A stretch of DNA of 64,000 bases. Source: Leuctra nigra. Its lineage: Eukaryota; Arthropoda; Insecta; Plecoptera; Leuctridae. Numbering within the stretch: the stretch's first letter is position 1; each line of letters starts with the position of its first letter. The position numbers were made by a program, and so were the translations under genes. This document shows, one piece after another, positions 24,351 to 35,800 of the stretch. The stretch spans positions 30,244,964 through 30,308,963 of the forward strand of contig OW203761.1 of assembly GCA_934045905.1 (NCBI GenBank), read 5' to 3'. The notes beneath the pieces are model-generated. The model saw nothing but the letters and a program-made list of their open reading frames with translations. It ran no database searches and was not told the DNA's origin.

Positions 24351-25190
24351 TATATTAAAATTTGTAAATTTAATACTGGGTTGTACAATCTCACATGTGT
24401 ATTTACCAAAGATAATTAGATAGGTATAATTGAAGTTACTCTGGAATCCGTCACATTCTTTACTGTTTTGTTCATCTGGCCGGTAAGTTTTTTAAAATAA
24501 TAAACCCAATTTAAATGTTTAAGGGTAATTAATATTATACATCTGTATACTCGTATCGTGAGCACTTAGCAACCATCGTGCCAGAAATAATGTTAGCGTA
24601 TAGATCACGATTGTGTATCTTGATCTAGTGCAATAAATAATCGATGCGTGAGCTGCATTATTGTGTAATGAGTAAACTGGCTGCAATTCTTCTGTATCGA
24701 TCGTGGCATCAATCTCTTGGCAGTCTCTTCACCTCGTTCTTGTTGCTTGACACACTGCCATTGCGAAATTATACGATTTTTTCTCTAATATTAGACAAAT
24801 TATTTCGCAAACCTCATCGTCATTATAACCAAACGTTTTGTAGACGCAACGCACTTTGGGGAAAGAATACAAATACTAAAGTTGTTCAACATACAGTCAA
24901 GAACCAAGTTCACGAAAATGTTTAAAAAATATAAATTTAACAAAGCAAGGAAATTAGTCTACATTTAGTTGTCGATAAGTTTTTTTTCAGGGATGGAATT
25001 TGCCATTCTCTCTAGTCTCTACAACGAACAATGTGCGTACTATTGTCTGCCTATATCTTTTTTGATTGGCACGCGCCTTATATCACTTTATTAGCAAAGC
25101 AGTGAGATAGTTAACACATAAACAAATCGAAATTATGAATAGTTACGAAAACAATACTTCTTTAGTTTTAAAATTATTTATTTATTACGG

Positions 25191-25450
25191 AACAGGTTGG
25201 CTGAGTAATACATTCTGAACTTGTATTCCGGACGCTCGGGTTCGATTCCCGCGGCCGTCCTTCCTACATTCCTGATTTTTCGTGGTATTCCCTCAGTTGC
25301 CAGGCAAATGCTGGGAAGGTACCCTACTAATAGGACACGACCGCCTCCTTCCCATCTTCCATCCTTACCTAATCTTCGCCATCATCTCTCATCCTCATAA
25401 TCATTCATCCGTCGCCATTAGCCTCGCTGCAGAACAGCGCGACAAAAAAA
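25191..25450 (+). mobile_element. tRNA-derived SINE, nearly complete
   Basis: The head has an A-box-like TTGGCTGAGTAATAC and a B-box GGGTTCGATTCCC. The body contains GGCAAATGCTGGGAAGGTAC and CACGACCGCCTCCTTCCC, and the tail GCCTCGCTGCAGAACAGCG runs into an A/T microsatellite. The body recurs at about 54130, 54900 and 60105. The body and tail resemble a SINE 3' domain widespread in insects (recalled, not searched). Confidence 0.8.
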
Positions 25451-26584
25451 TATATATATTTATTTATTGTAACGTTACAATTTTCTTTTAGGTACGTTTT
25501 ATTTGTTTTAATAATGATAGCATATACAAACTTTTAACTAAGTTGATTTAATGTGTATTATTAGATCGTTCATAGCAATTATCTCAGGGAGGTGAAAGCC
25601 CGCCCTGAACTATCAGCTACTTTACTTCGAGAAAACACCAAGTTTTCTGTTTCGAACTCGAAATACTGCTTACAATATCGAGTCGACACCTAACTATTAA
25701 TAATCACGTGTAGGACGATAAAGTAGATCACAGAAATTGAAGGATTTCTGTGCTGGGCATCATTGCGTCTTCAATGTCTATGGTATAGGTATCAGAGCTA
25801 AGCCTGAGACATGTATCAACACTCAACATGTCGTTTTTTATGAAGTTTAGGGGATATTATGTGAGAATTAACAGGATAATAATAAACACTTCACAAAACT
25901 ACGTCAACAGTTGATGATACAAAATTATGTATCTCAGTTGTAGTGATGCTTTTTTTATATTTGAAGTACCTATTTTTGTGTGTTTTCTATATAATTTGTG
26001 AAATTATTATAAGCCATGTTTAAAAAATGATTATTTGCAATTGCATGAATGCAATTTCAGCTCAACCTCTAAACATTATAAATTAACTCCCATACTGGAT
26101 AAGATCGTTGTAATGTATGGTTTTTAATATGTTTTACAACTAACATTAGGTAGGTAAATAAACACTTTAGTATATGAATCGAAGATACGATATTAAAAAA
26201 TATCTTCAGAAATAATATTTGTGTGATATTGTTCGCGATGAGATGGACTGGATCTTTGTACACTGCATGAATGATCTCATGCCCCTAAATAGTACCTAAT
26301 GAATAATGATAGTAATATGTACTTTGATTTTTTGGCTTCACAAAGTAGGTATGGTCTTGGTTGTGTAACTTTTCGTCCATAAACTATTGCTTGTTATTAC
26401 ATGTTATTATTGCAATCAAGTAGCTGTAGGTGATAAGGTTTTATTGATTTTAAAATTAAACTAGGTAATCGTATATTGAAGAAAATACATTATATACATA
26501 AGTATTAGTCATTACATTTTGCTTTCACTACCTATATAAATTGAATAATTATAATTCTCACATTATATTCTAGTTGCAATAAGT

Positions 26585-29500
26585 TCAAACTTTGACTGCA
26601 TATTGGGCTAATGTAGAATGAGCCAATGCAATGCCATGCATTCCTTGGGAGTTGGCTGCTGTAATCTGAAACACAGGGCACAAATTTATTTGTATTTATT
26701 TGAAAATATATACCCACTGCGCTAGCAGTCCGAGATTGAAGATAGGGTCAGAATCTTTTCATCTTGCAGTGGGTATTTATTCACATCCACCTACCCTAGG
26801 TCATAAGGAAAAGCCATATTTCATATTTTATTTATTTATTATTTTCTATTCGAACAAATAAGCGAAACGTGATAGAGCCACTTCTGGCAGGAAACTTTTA
26901 GATGCACTTTTTTATTTTGATGTTCATGTTTCCATAGGGCAGTGAAAAAGGAGAAACAAATAAAATTTAGATTTAGTTACAAGTTTATTTTTTCAGCCAT
27001 AACAAACAACTTAAAGCAAATTTTATATCATTTATTTACATAAATACCTAACCCCTATGTATCCTCCATTTTCCCCCTTATGGATAGTACCAAAGAATCC
27101 ACCAGAGATCAGTCGTGTTCCTTGTTTTCTCGAATATCCTCAGCCGAATTAAATTCCTCAAGTGAGGATGTAATATAAAGGAGGAGAGGACCCGGTACCG
27201 CCATAGCCTACTCCTGACGAAAGATACCAAGGGGCCAATGGCTTAATGTCCCATCCGAAGGACAGTGTAACATTCACAGCACGGGCCTCCACAACCCGCG
27301 TCGTCGAAAGACTGATGACAGGTGGAGGGATGTTGTCACTAACCCCCAAACACCCAATGGCCCAACGGCAGCAACTAGCAAGGCGGAGTTGAATGGTCAC
27401 CCACCCAACCCCGCTCAATGTTGCTTCACCTCAGTGATCTTACGTGAACCGTGGTATGCAATACACCAGCCGTTGGGATCAGTTACCAATGCATCTCAAA
27501 TCTATTTGTCGAGGACCAAGTGGAAATCTTACCTGCACAATGACATAATCACCAGGAGCAACAGCTTTAAGTGGACAGTTGTCGAATCCAGATGGTATCT
27601 CAGCACATGGAAATATCACCTTTAAATTCCCATCTGTTCTTCCCACAAGTTGCTGTTTGGATCTTTTACTATTCTGCAAATCAAATACACAGTTAATAAC
27701 AGTTTCTCGATGATTAAATAAAAAAGGGATCAGTATGCTGGATTTTATACAATACAGTACCTAGTACAGGATATATATGTAGATAGGTACCTACATTTTT
27801 TATCAACGCAAAAACAAGAAGAAACTCGAATGTAAGGTACCTAGAACTGTTCTAGCAAGTATGCACATAATCTATACTATACCTACTCTATATTACCAGA
27901 AGAACTCACCCCCTCAACTAGAACTAGTTGTTCTTTTCCAATCATTGCTTGATTGAGCTCCTCTGCTTGCTTTCGATACTGCGTTACCATCGCGACCAGT
28001 CGTCTTCGCTTGACTTCATCGGGCACATCATCTACAAAGCGTCGATGAGCGGTGGTTTTCTAATAGGATCAAATGTCCGAGGTCATTAAAATATATGACC
28101 AACGAGCATCATATGATATTAAATTATCAATGAGATATGTACATCAAAGGTAGAAGGCCAGAAGTCCATTTTCTTGATTTTACCTTCCAACTTTTGGAAT
28201 TATGATTTCTGATTTCAACTAATACAAACTTTATATTGTGGGAAGTTAGTATTCGCTTACACAATGACGTATGTCACCAATCACCATTACAAATTGATTT
28301 AATGAAGTCAGAACTACTGGTTTTTTAGCTCACCTCAAGAGTCATTGAAATGGACTTCTGGCCTTCTACCTCTGAGTTCAGGTTTAAGTTATTCAAGTAT
28401 TTAAGTCATCGCACCTCTCTCATGCTGTATGGGAAGAGATAGGCGACGTTGTATCGAACTTCATCCATCAAACTGAGCGTTTCCTGAAACTCGTCTTCTG
28501 TTTCACCGCAAAAACCGCATATAAAATCCGATGAGAGGGCAACACTTGGAAGCAAGGTCCGGACTCGCTCAACGAGATTCAGATACGAGTCTCGATCATA
28601 GCCGCGACGCATTCTCTCGAGAACCGAGCTGCTGCCAGACTGTGCAGGCAGGTGCAAGTTGCTGCACACATTGTTGCGGGATGCAATTAGTTGTAACACC
28701 TGGAACCACAGAATAATAGTAAATAGTAGGTACGTACTACTACAAACATAAAGATAAAATGTCAACTTGAAGTTAAAAAAGATTTGGTGCCAACGAAGTG
28801 TTACTATTAGAATCGTTTATAGTTTGGTAAGCACAAATTTGAGAGAGTTTGTTTATGGAGGAGTTTGTATATGGTTTATATTTGTTTATGTGATGTTGTG
28901 ATAGGTGCTAGTCTATAGTAGGAATAAGTTTAGTAAAGTAATATACCTCATCTGGAAAGTCTTTTGGATGAGGTGAAGTGAATCTTATTCGCATCTCGCT
29001 GTCAATATCAGATACTTTTTCCAGCAAATCTGCAAACCTTACTCCTCCCTTCTTTTTTTTGTAGACCGTTTTGAATCCAGTTACTTGATGAGTTTCTTCA
29101 TCTGGTCTTAAACCTCCGTAATGCTGGGTCTCTGATAAATCACGATAACTGTTCACATTTTGACCTGTGCAGAGAACGTTTTAATTAGTCATTGATTGAT
29201 AATAATTTAGTACCATTGAAAAGATCGTGTTTATGTTCCATACCCAACAGAGTGACCTCTTTGACTCCTTGCTGAGAGAGAAGTTGCACTTCTCGAAGTA
29301 TTGACGAAATAGGTCGTGACCTTTCTCTGCCTCTAGTGAACGGAACTATGCAATACGAGCACATGTTATCGCATCCCCTCATGATGGATCTACACACAAA
29401 AGAAGTATCTCAACATTCCATCTTAACATGTCACTGCAGACATTAGCAACTGATCAATTGGATGAGACCTCTTACACAAACGCAGTGACAGAGTCTTGGT

Positions 29501-32438
29501 TGAGCCGAACCGGCATCACATCTGCGTAGGTCTCATCGAGCGAGAGGAGCACATTAACGGCTGCTTGGTTGTTGTCTGTAAGAGCTAGAAGTCGTGGCAG
29601 GTCCTTGTAGCTGTCTGGACCAGCCACAAGATCCACTGCCTGCTCCTGCTCTATAAGACGGTGTTTCAAGCGTTCGGCCATACAACCTTGAATTAAAAAG
29701 GGTGGGAAATAAGAATACTTAGGCCATGTATTTAGGTAAGACTTTTTGTCGACTTTAGATTTTGGCTGCCTACATTAAAGTGGCATTTCAAACAATGTAT
29801 CCCAATAAATGTAATTTGAACAATCATAACAAGTTGAGAACATAGCCATCAATAAAATGTGGTTTTACAATGTCTAATTAATATCCCTTTTAGCTCGTAC
29901 CTAGAACACCAATTTTCATCTGTGGACGATCTTTTCTTCGAGCTCTTGCATTCTTCAGCCCTTTGAGGTAGTCCAGCTTGTTCCACACTTTGTTCTCAGC
30001 TCCTTCACGTATTGCACAAGTTACTACAAGAACGACATCAGCATCCTCCAGTACATCCGTCTTGACGAATCCAGATCTCTTAAGTATTGACCATATAACC
30101 TCTGTATCGTTCACATTCATCTGACAGCCATAGATGTCGAAATAAACTGTATAGGATAACAGAAATAAATATTGTATTTTGTTTGAGCTATATCAATATG
30201 ACTACCGTACCTATTGTTTATTACAGGCCTGGGCAAACTTTTTGGCTGAAGAGCCGCTTGAGAAATTAATATAGCAGGCTACAAAAAATACAACACAATT
30301 ATCCGGAGACCATGAGACATAATTTTTCCGGAGCGTAGGCCCAGAAAAAATGTATACCTATTTTATTATTGGAATCGGGAGAAAGATTATTATTATTATT
30401 GTATTTGGTAGTACACTTTTATTTCGTTTTTGCACCGATTTATCTTTCTTTTAATTTTGAAATGAAGTAGAACCTATAATACTATTGCTGTTATATGCAA
30501 GGCAGTTGAACATATTTATATCGGAAGCTGACCTCAACAACATCCATCGCTGGACTTTGGATAACGAGATGAAGTTAAACGAGGAGAAGACCTGCGTCAT
30601 AAGCTTGCTAGAACCAAGAACCCAATCGAAACTGAATATTCACTAAACGGCTTCCATCTCAGCAAGTCGTCCTCCTGCAAATACCTGGGAATTACCCTTC
30701 AGCATGACCTGTCTTGGAACAACCACATAACAAGAACCCAGTCCAACGGGAAACACAAGCTCCACTTCATCATGCGAAACTTAAAAGGAAGCTTGCCTTC
30801 GACAAAAGAACATGCGTTTAAATGTTTAGTACGCCCGTTGCTGGAGTACTGCAGTGCAGTTTGGAATCCACACACTGCCAAAAACATTACCTCTCTGGAG
30901 TCAAACCAAAACGAGGCAGCTCGCTACGTCATCAACGACCACCGTCGCTGGAGCAAGGAGATGGAGAAGCCCTGGGTCAGTGTCAGCATGGTAAAGAAGA
31001 GCTTGAAGTGGGACCCCCTCCAAATTCGTAGATCCCGGGCTGCTCTTCGGTGTCTTTACAAGACCTGTGCTAACTACCCGGCATGGGGAGACATAAACCG
31101 GCTCATTGCCCCTGCCAAGTTCATCGATCGGCATGACCATATGCAAAAAATCTTTGTTCCCCGTTACAATACGGACATAGGACGACGCTCTTTCTTAGGG
31201 CAGACAATAAGACTATGGAAAAAGTTACCTAAAAGTTGAATATTAAAATATTCAATATTTTAATGATGTTTTAAACTGTAACTAATGTATGCTAGCGCTA
31301 CCTATACTTATGATGTACAACCACGGAATGTATTGTAATTCAAAGTTGTTAAATTTAAATAAATAAATAAATAAATAAAATAATTTGTGGGAGAAATAAA
31401 TACATATTTATTAAAAGTGTCCCTTACTGTTCAGGGGCAAACTCCCTGAGAAAATTTCTATCACAGACCCAATCAAAAACAAAGAAATACTTCTTCCCGT
31501 GTGTAAAAAATGTATTTCCAGCTTTCTCTCTACTCCTTCTGGTATTTTTATTGCAACCGTACCTACTTACAGACAAAGCCGGCAGGTCGCATCAAAAATC
31601 TAAAAAAATATCTAATCATTTTTTTTATTGTTCTGTTGGCTATGCTGCCAATCACCATAGGTTTAATTTGAAATAACCTGCCTCATACTCTAACTAAATG
31701 AGGGCAGGGTAAGATTAATCTGGTGGGAAAAAGAAATAGTATGCTTGAATTTCAAGGCACAAAATAAAAATAGTATTTTTTCATGAAATTGATACAATAC
31801 TAGGTGGTAGGTAGACTGACATTACTTTCGATTAATATCGTTGGACATGACATCCCAATACCTACTTAACTATTAAGTAGGTAACTTACTTAATCCAAAT
31901 CACACTTCACTATTTTTCACACACTTTAAAAGAAAATTAAAATCGATGACGATTAATAATAAACTTTTACTGAAAGCAAATCGGCCTATTTTTTTATATT
32001 TCAGTATAGCCCAAACGATAAACTTCATAATATTATATTTCCAATTTATTTCATGGCCAATTTTTTAAAGGAATTTCTGTCCTTTAAATGACAGGGTAAA
32101 AAAGAAATGTATGTCTTGCATTGGCTCTCACCTGTTCTATTTGTAGCTGTAGTGTCCACCTTGTGAACATATGGGATGTGCACATCATCCTGAGATATTT
32201 GTTCTTCCACCTTTGATGAACCAGAGCTCCAAAGAAAATCCTTCAATCCTGGACCATTCACAAGAGTATTCTTTTTCGTAAGGCTAGGATTACATGTCAG
32301 CTTGTTTGCTGATGTACTATTAGCTGGAGTGGAACTAGAACCGAAAACTCGTCTGCTGCCTTGTTCATAGGACGTACAATTAAATTGTTTTCTAACATTT
32401 CTTGTGTAAGTTACAACAGCTTCTACAAACGCTTTCAT
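26585..32438 (-). CDS. CDK5RAP1: CDK5RAP1, mitochondrial tRNA methylthiotransferase
   Basis: This radical-SAM enzyme converts i6A37 to ms2i6A37 in mitochondrial tRNAs. Exons, minus strand: 32438-32132, 30146-29901, 29686-29476, 29389-29244, 29164-28947, 28699-28415, 28059-27910, 27673-27533, 26665-26585. All phases agree; 1785 nt, 594 aa (human about 590-600). The UPF0004 domain has its three cluster cysteines in YGCQMN (C110), VTCAIRE (C146) and GCMAERL (C186). The radical-SAM motif CDNMCSYC gives C261, C265 and C268. The blocks [12 protein letters not shown] and [10 protein letters not shown] are intact. A C-terminal TRAM domain begins near residue 522. The start ATG at 32438 begins an Arg/Ser/Thr-rich leader compatible with mitochondrial import; the frame upstream has only a GTG. 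The last exon encodes 26 residues (ITAANSQG...). Nothing disables it. Intron 1 holds an opposite-strand LINE fragment. Confidence 0.96.
27170..27480. repeat. GC-rich insertion in the last CDK5RAP1 intron
   Basis: This roughly 300-bp block is clearly richer in G+C than its surroundings, with ordered text such as GTCCCATCCGAAGGACAG. It looks like a transposable-element fragment, but I cannot name the class and see no second copy in the window. The minus-strand open frame 27158-27418 in it has no recognised domain. Confidence 0.4.
28149..28370. mobile_element. 222-bp MITE in CDK5RAP1 intron 6
   Basis: Inverted ends GGTAGAAGGCCAGAAGTCCA and its complement are identical for about 24 bp. The interior is non-coding and AT-rich. 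The superfamily is undetermined. Confidence 0.75.
30224..30350. mobile_element. Possible hAT terminus in CDK5RAP1 intron 1
   Basis: CAGGCCTGGGCAAACTTTTT with GCTGAAGAGCCGC resembles a common hAT-family 5' end. No matching right end was found, so only one terminus is supported. Confidence 0.3.
30526..31380 (+). pseudogene. 5'-truncated non-LTR retrotransposon (LINE) fragment with frameshift
   Basis: Plus-strand sequence encodes the C-terminal part of a reverse transcriptase: [19 protein letters not shown], then after a frameshift (about 30605) [20 protein letters not shown] and [14 protein letters not shown], continuing in one open frame to a stop at 31239. These blocks are typical of Jockey/CR1-type LINEs. 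The 3' end is an AAAT repeat (about 31350-31380), as target-primed retrotransposition leaves. It lies antisense in CDK5RAP1 intron 1 and is dead (5' truncated, frameshifted). Confidence 0.85.
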
Positions 32439-32898
32439 TGTACAGATAATAATACCGAATTTGATGCACTGACAGCAGAAAGACAACACGTTTTTAGGAA
32501 CACATGTTGCTCACGAGTCACGTGACGATAGCCGGGACATGTGCTGCCCTCAACATGAAAATATTGCACTTTTGGAAGGTCTACCAACCTATGGATCAAT
32601 AAGTCCCAATGAATTTTATTATATTCCTTTTACACATTTTTGTACAATAACACCTAACGTACTTGTGAAGTTCTAAGATTAATGAAATTCTAAATACTTA
32701 GTTGCGTAGTAAATTATAGCGTTGAATTAATTGCTTCGTTGAACTGACGACTGACCAATAGGGCTGTTGGTCTGGCAACACTGTGAGAAAAATGGTTGTT
32801 CTTGTTGACTGAGAGTTCGATCAAGTTCAGTGATGTTTTTCTTTTATTGAAGCTAAACGATTGTATTGATTATAAAATCAAATCGTTGCAAGTGCGAA
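32439..32898. promoter_or_regulatory. Bidirectional promoter region of CDK5RAP1 and PCNP
   Basis: 460 bp separate the two start codons of head-to-head genes. A CCAAT-type box (GACCAATAGG) lies at about 32753-32762. Two very short upstream frames precede the PCNP ATG: ATG at 32792 (6 codons) and ATG at 32834 (5 codons), each ending in a stop. They may be leader uORFs if transcription starts upstream of them. Confidence 0.55.
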
Positions 32899-35800
32899 AT
32901 GTCAAAAAGAAGCTCACTGGAAAGTTCGGGAAAAGGTGCATTATTGCATATCACAATAATTATCTACCTAGAGTTATTTAGTACTAGGTACCTACCTAGG
33001 ACTACACCTAACTTCGAGGGTAGTGTTTAGCCTATACCTAGTCAAAACTGCATGGATAGTAGTAGGTAACATGCAATTGTTATGTTTTATTCAATTTTCA
33101 ATTAAATTTAGGATTCAATCAATTGTATGCATTCATTTGAATACTGGTCATATGGAGTTGTATATATGTACAATTTACCCATAGCATTTTCACTTCATTG
33201 AAACATTGAAGCATGCAACAAGTAACAGAGAACACTGGTATACCTACCATGTATGATGTACCTACTACCTACCTACCTAGCAAATTGTGTTTACATTATT
33301 AATATAGCTAGGAAAAAGGTATTTATGGAACAATTTACAATATTTCCGTTTCAATCACTGTAGTTTTACCTATATTTCCTCTCGACATGCTCTCGAACAC
33401 TGAGGCAGCATCCATGAAATGTTTTGTTAGTGATAATTTGGCTCGGATTATTGCTCAGGTGGCTTAGGTTTTTGAGAGTACCATGTTCTAGGTTTAGTGA
33501 AGCTATACCGGCATTACTATGGTACCTATTCTTACGGTACGTCTGTATTTTGTCGTGAGGTTTACGTTTACTCGCTCGAAATAGAGCGAATAGACTGTGT
33601 GTCAGATTGCAGTGGATCACGCTCAAGGCGATGCAATTCCCAGACGACAAAATAGTTTTGCAGTTTTTGTTCTTCAACATACCTTAGAAGGTTTTGCGCT
33701 TTCCCCTTCTAGGTTAGATATTTTTACATTTTACTAATCCCTATGCCTTTGCAACAATAATTATATTCAGGGCCAGTTGTTTATGGTTTCCACGATAAAC
33801 GCGAAATATTTAGAAACATGAATTTTCTGTCATATCTTTACGCTCAATGATTCCAAATATATGCATCTTTTCCTCGCGAATTTTCGCGAAATTTGTGTTT
33901 TGACGCGATATTGACGAATTCTCGCGATTTCACGTGATTTTGTCCCAAACCTACGTGTTTTGCAACATTTCCCGATTCCGAGTATATATTTTACGAAAAT
34001 TTCCTCGATCTGTGGCAAAAGTACCACGAAATAGAAAGAATCACACTGTTTTCTTCGTAAGCCAGCTGTCAATGTCAGCCAAAGAGTGTATGGGGTGCCA
34101 GCTGGTTCGCTGCTGAGCATGGAATGACGCATCTACATGACCTTGAACAGGGGTGCGCATGCGCACGCGCCGAGTCTCGCTAGTGAGAGGGGGGTTGGTA
34201 GTATTGCGGCTCGCTCGCGCGTCTAATTTTACACTTATTCTTACAAAAATCATTGTTTTTTCATTTCACCACCAATCGCGAAAATTAACATAATTATCAC
34301 CACCAATAGCGTTTGTTACGAATCTATAAATAGATTGACAACTCAAGTGTGCAGTGGAAATTCGGACACAAATTTTTTTCTTGATTGGATATTTTTAATT
34401 TTTTAGCATCGCTTGTCCGAAGTTTGGATATTGTTGCGTCACATAAGGGCTAATCGTAACTAACGCTATTCACCACTTTCAGAATGTTGAAAACGAATTT
34501 TGGCTTTTTTTATCACCACAAACAACTGGCTCTGATTATATTTCATTCCAATAATTTACCTGTGCATAAGGAAATGTTTAATGAAAATGTCGCTCTGTGT
34601 ATAACCCGTGTTAAGAAATTGTCACCGTGCTCGTGAGCTTAGTGGTCGGTGCGAGTATTTGCTCTGAGCGAGTATTCGTAAGTCTCTTGGGGCAGTGTGC
34701 AGGTCGGACACTGCCCCAAGAGTGCAGGTCGGACACAATATTGCCAAGTGGTGCCAACCAGGGTAACAATGCTTAGTGAATATGTTCATGGGCTTTATGA
34801 AATAGGGGCAATTCACCCGAATTAGTTACCTACCTACGTTTACGAAAAAACTAATTGTGCAACGAATAACGATGCAATTTAATTGTCTATTGTTTGAGCT
34901 AATACGGAAATTAATAACAATGTGTACCTACTTAGTTCATGCATGTAGCTAATTGTAACATCATCTCAACTTTGCCAGTGTTTCATCTTGCCAGGGTCTA
35001 CCCAAAATATAGCAGATCAGAGATCCCACGACAGGGACAGGCACCGGGATGAGAAAAGAGATGGAGACGGAAGTAAAAAACCAAAACTGTCATTTAGTCT
35101 CGGGAACTCAACAGAGCCATCCAAAATAATGGGCTTCCTTGGTCCGCCAAAAAAGGCTATAAAAATCCAACTAGGAGCTCAGGTAATTATATATTTTACC
35201 ATTTCAAGTGTTACCAACTCCAGATTTGATGTGATTAACAAAGTTATACCTGGCTGGATCATGGTGGTATACAGAGAGCTGAATTAACGAAGCGCTGAGA
35301 GCCGGTCCCTTAACGTCATGGAGAGCACCAAGCAGCTCGCCTGGCGGTAAACGCGGTACTAGACACCAACCCGGTAGTAAGCAGACTTTCATGAGTTGGC
35401 CGCTAAGGCGCTCTGCTGCCGAGAGACCTGTCCGTTTATCTTGACAGATACCGTCCACCGACTTAGCATGGGCGGTATAGCTCTGTCATCCCACCTCTCT
35501 GTATACTACCATGACCTGGATCAAATCTCTGCTTCGCCCATAAGATGGCTCAAAGTTATTGAAAAGACTGGTTTAAAACCAAAGTGATACGAGGCTTTAG
35601 CATACATAAGTTGGTAATACCTGACCCTAGATAGTTATTCTAAAATATGTGAAGAATGAGTTTTACCAGTGGCAGTCTGGGGTATTAATGCAAGGAAGTC
35701 ACAGCCTTCCTTTAAAAAGAAAGAGAGGAAATGTAATAAATAAGATTTTACATTATCTATTTTGATTCCCCTCCCTATCCTTTAATCCATATAATGGGCT

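Larger units (their letters stand above)
23612..26584. other. Intergenic region between the CPAP1-like promoter and the CDK5RAP1 3' end
   Basis: The part next to 23612 is GC-richer and should hold the CPAP1-like promoter and 5' leader. A Helitron-like 3' terminus (24241-24350) and a SINE (25191-25450) lie further right. No gene was recognised. Confidence 0.5.

Noticed and set aside
30772..31239. 155-codon plus-strand open frame
   Set aside because: It is the C-terminal part of a LINE reverse transcriptase with a frameshift upstream and an AAAT tail, so not a host gene.
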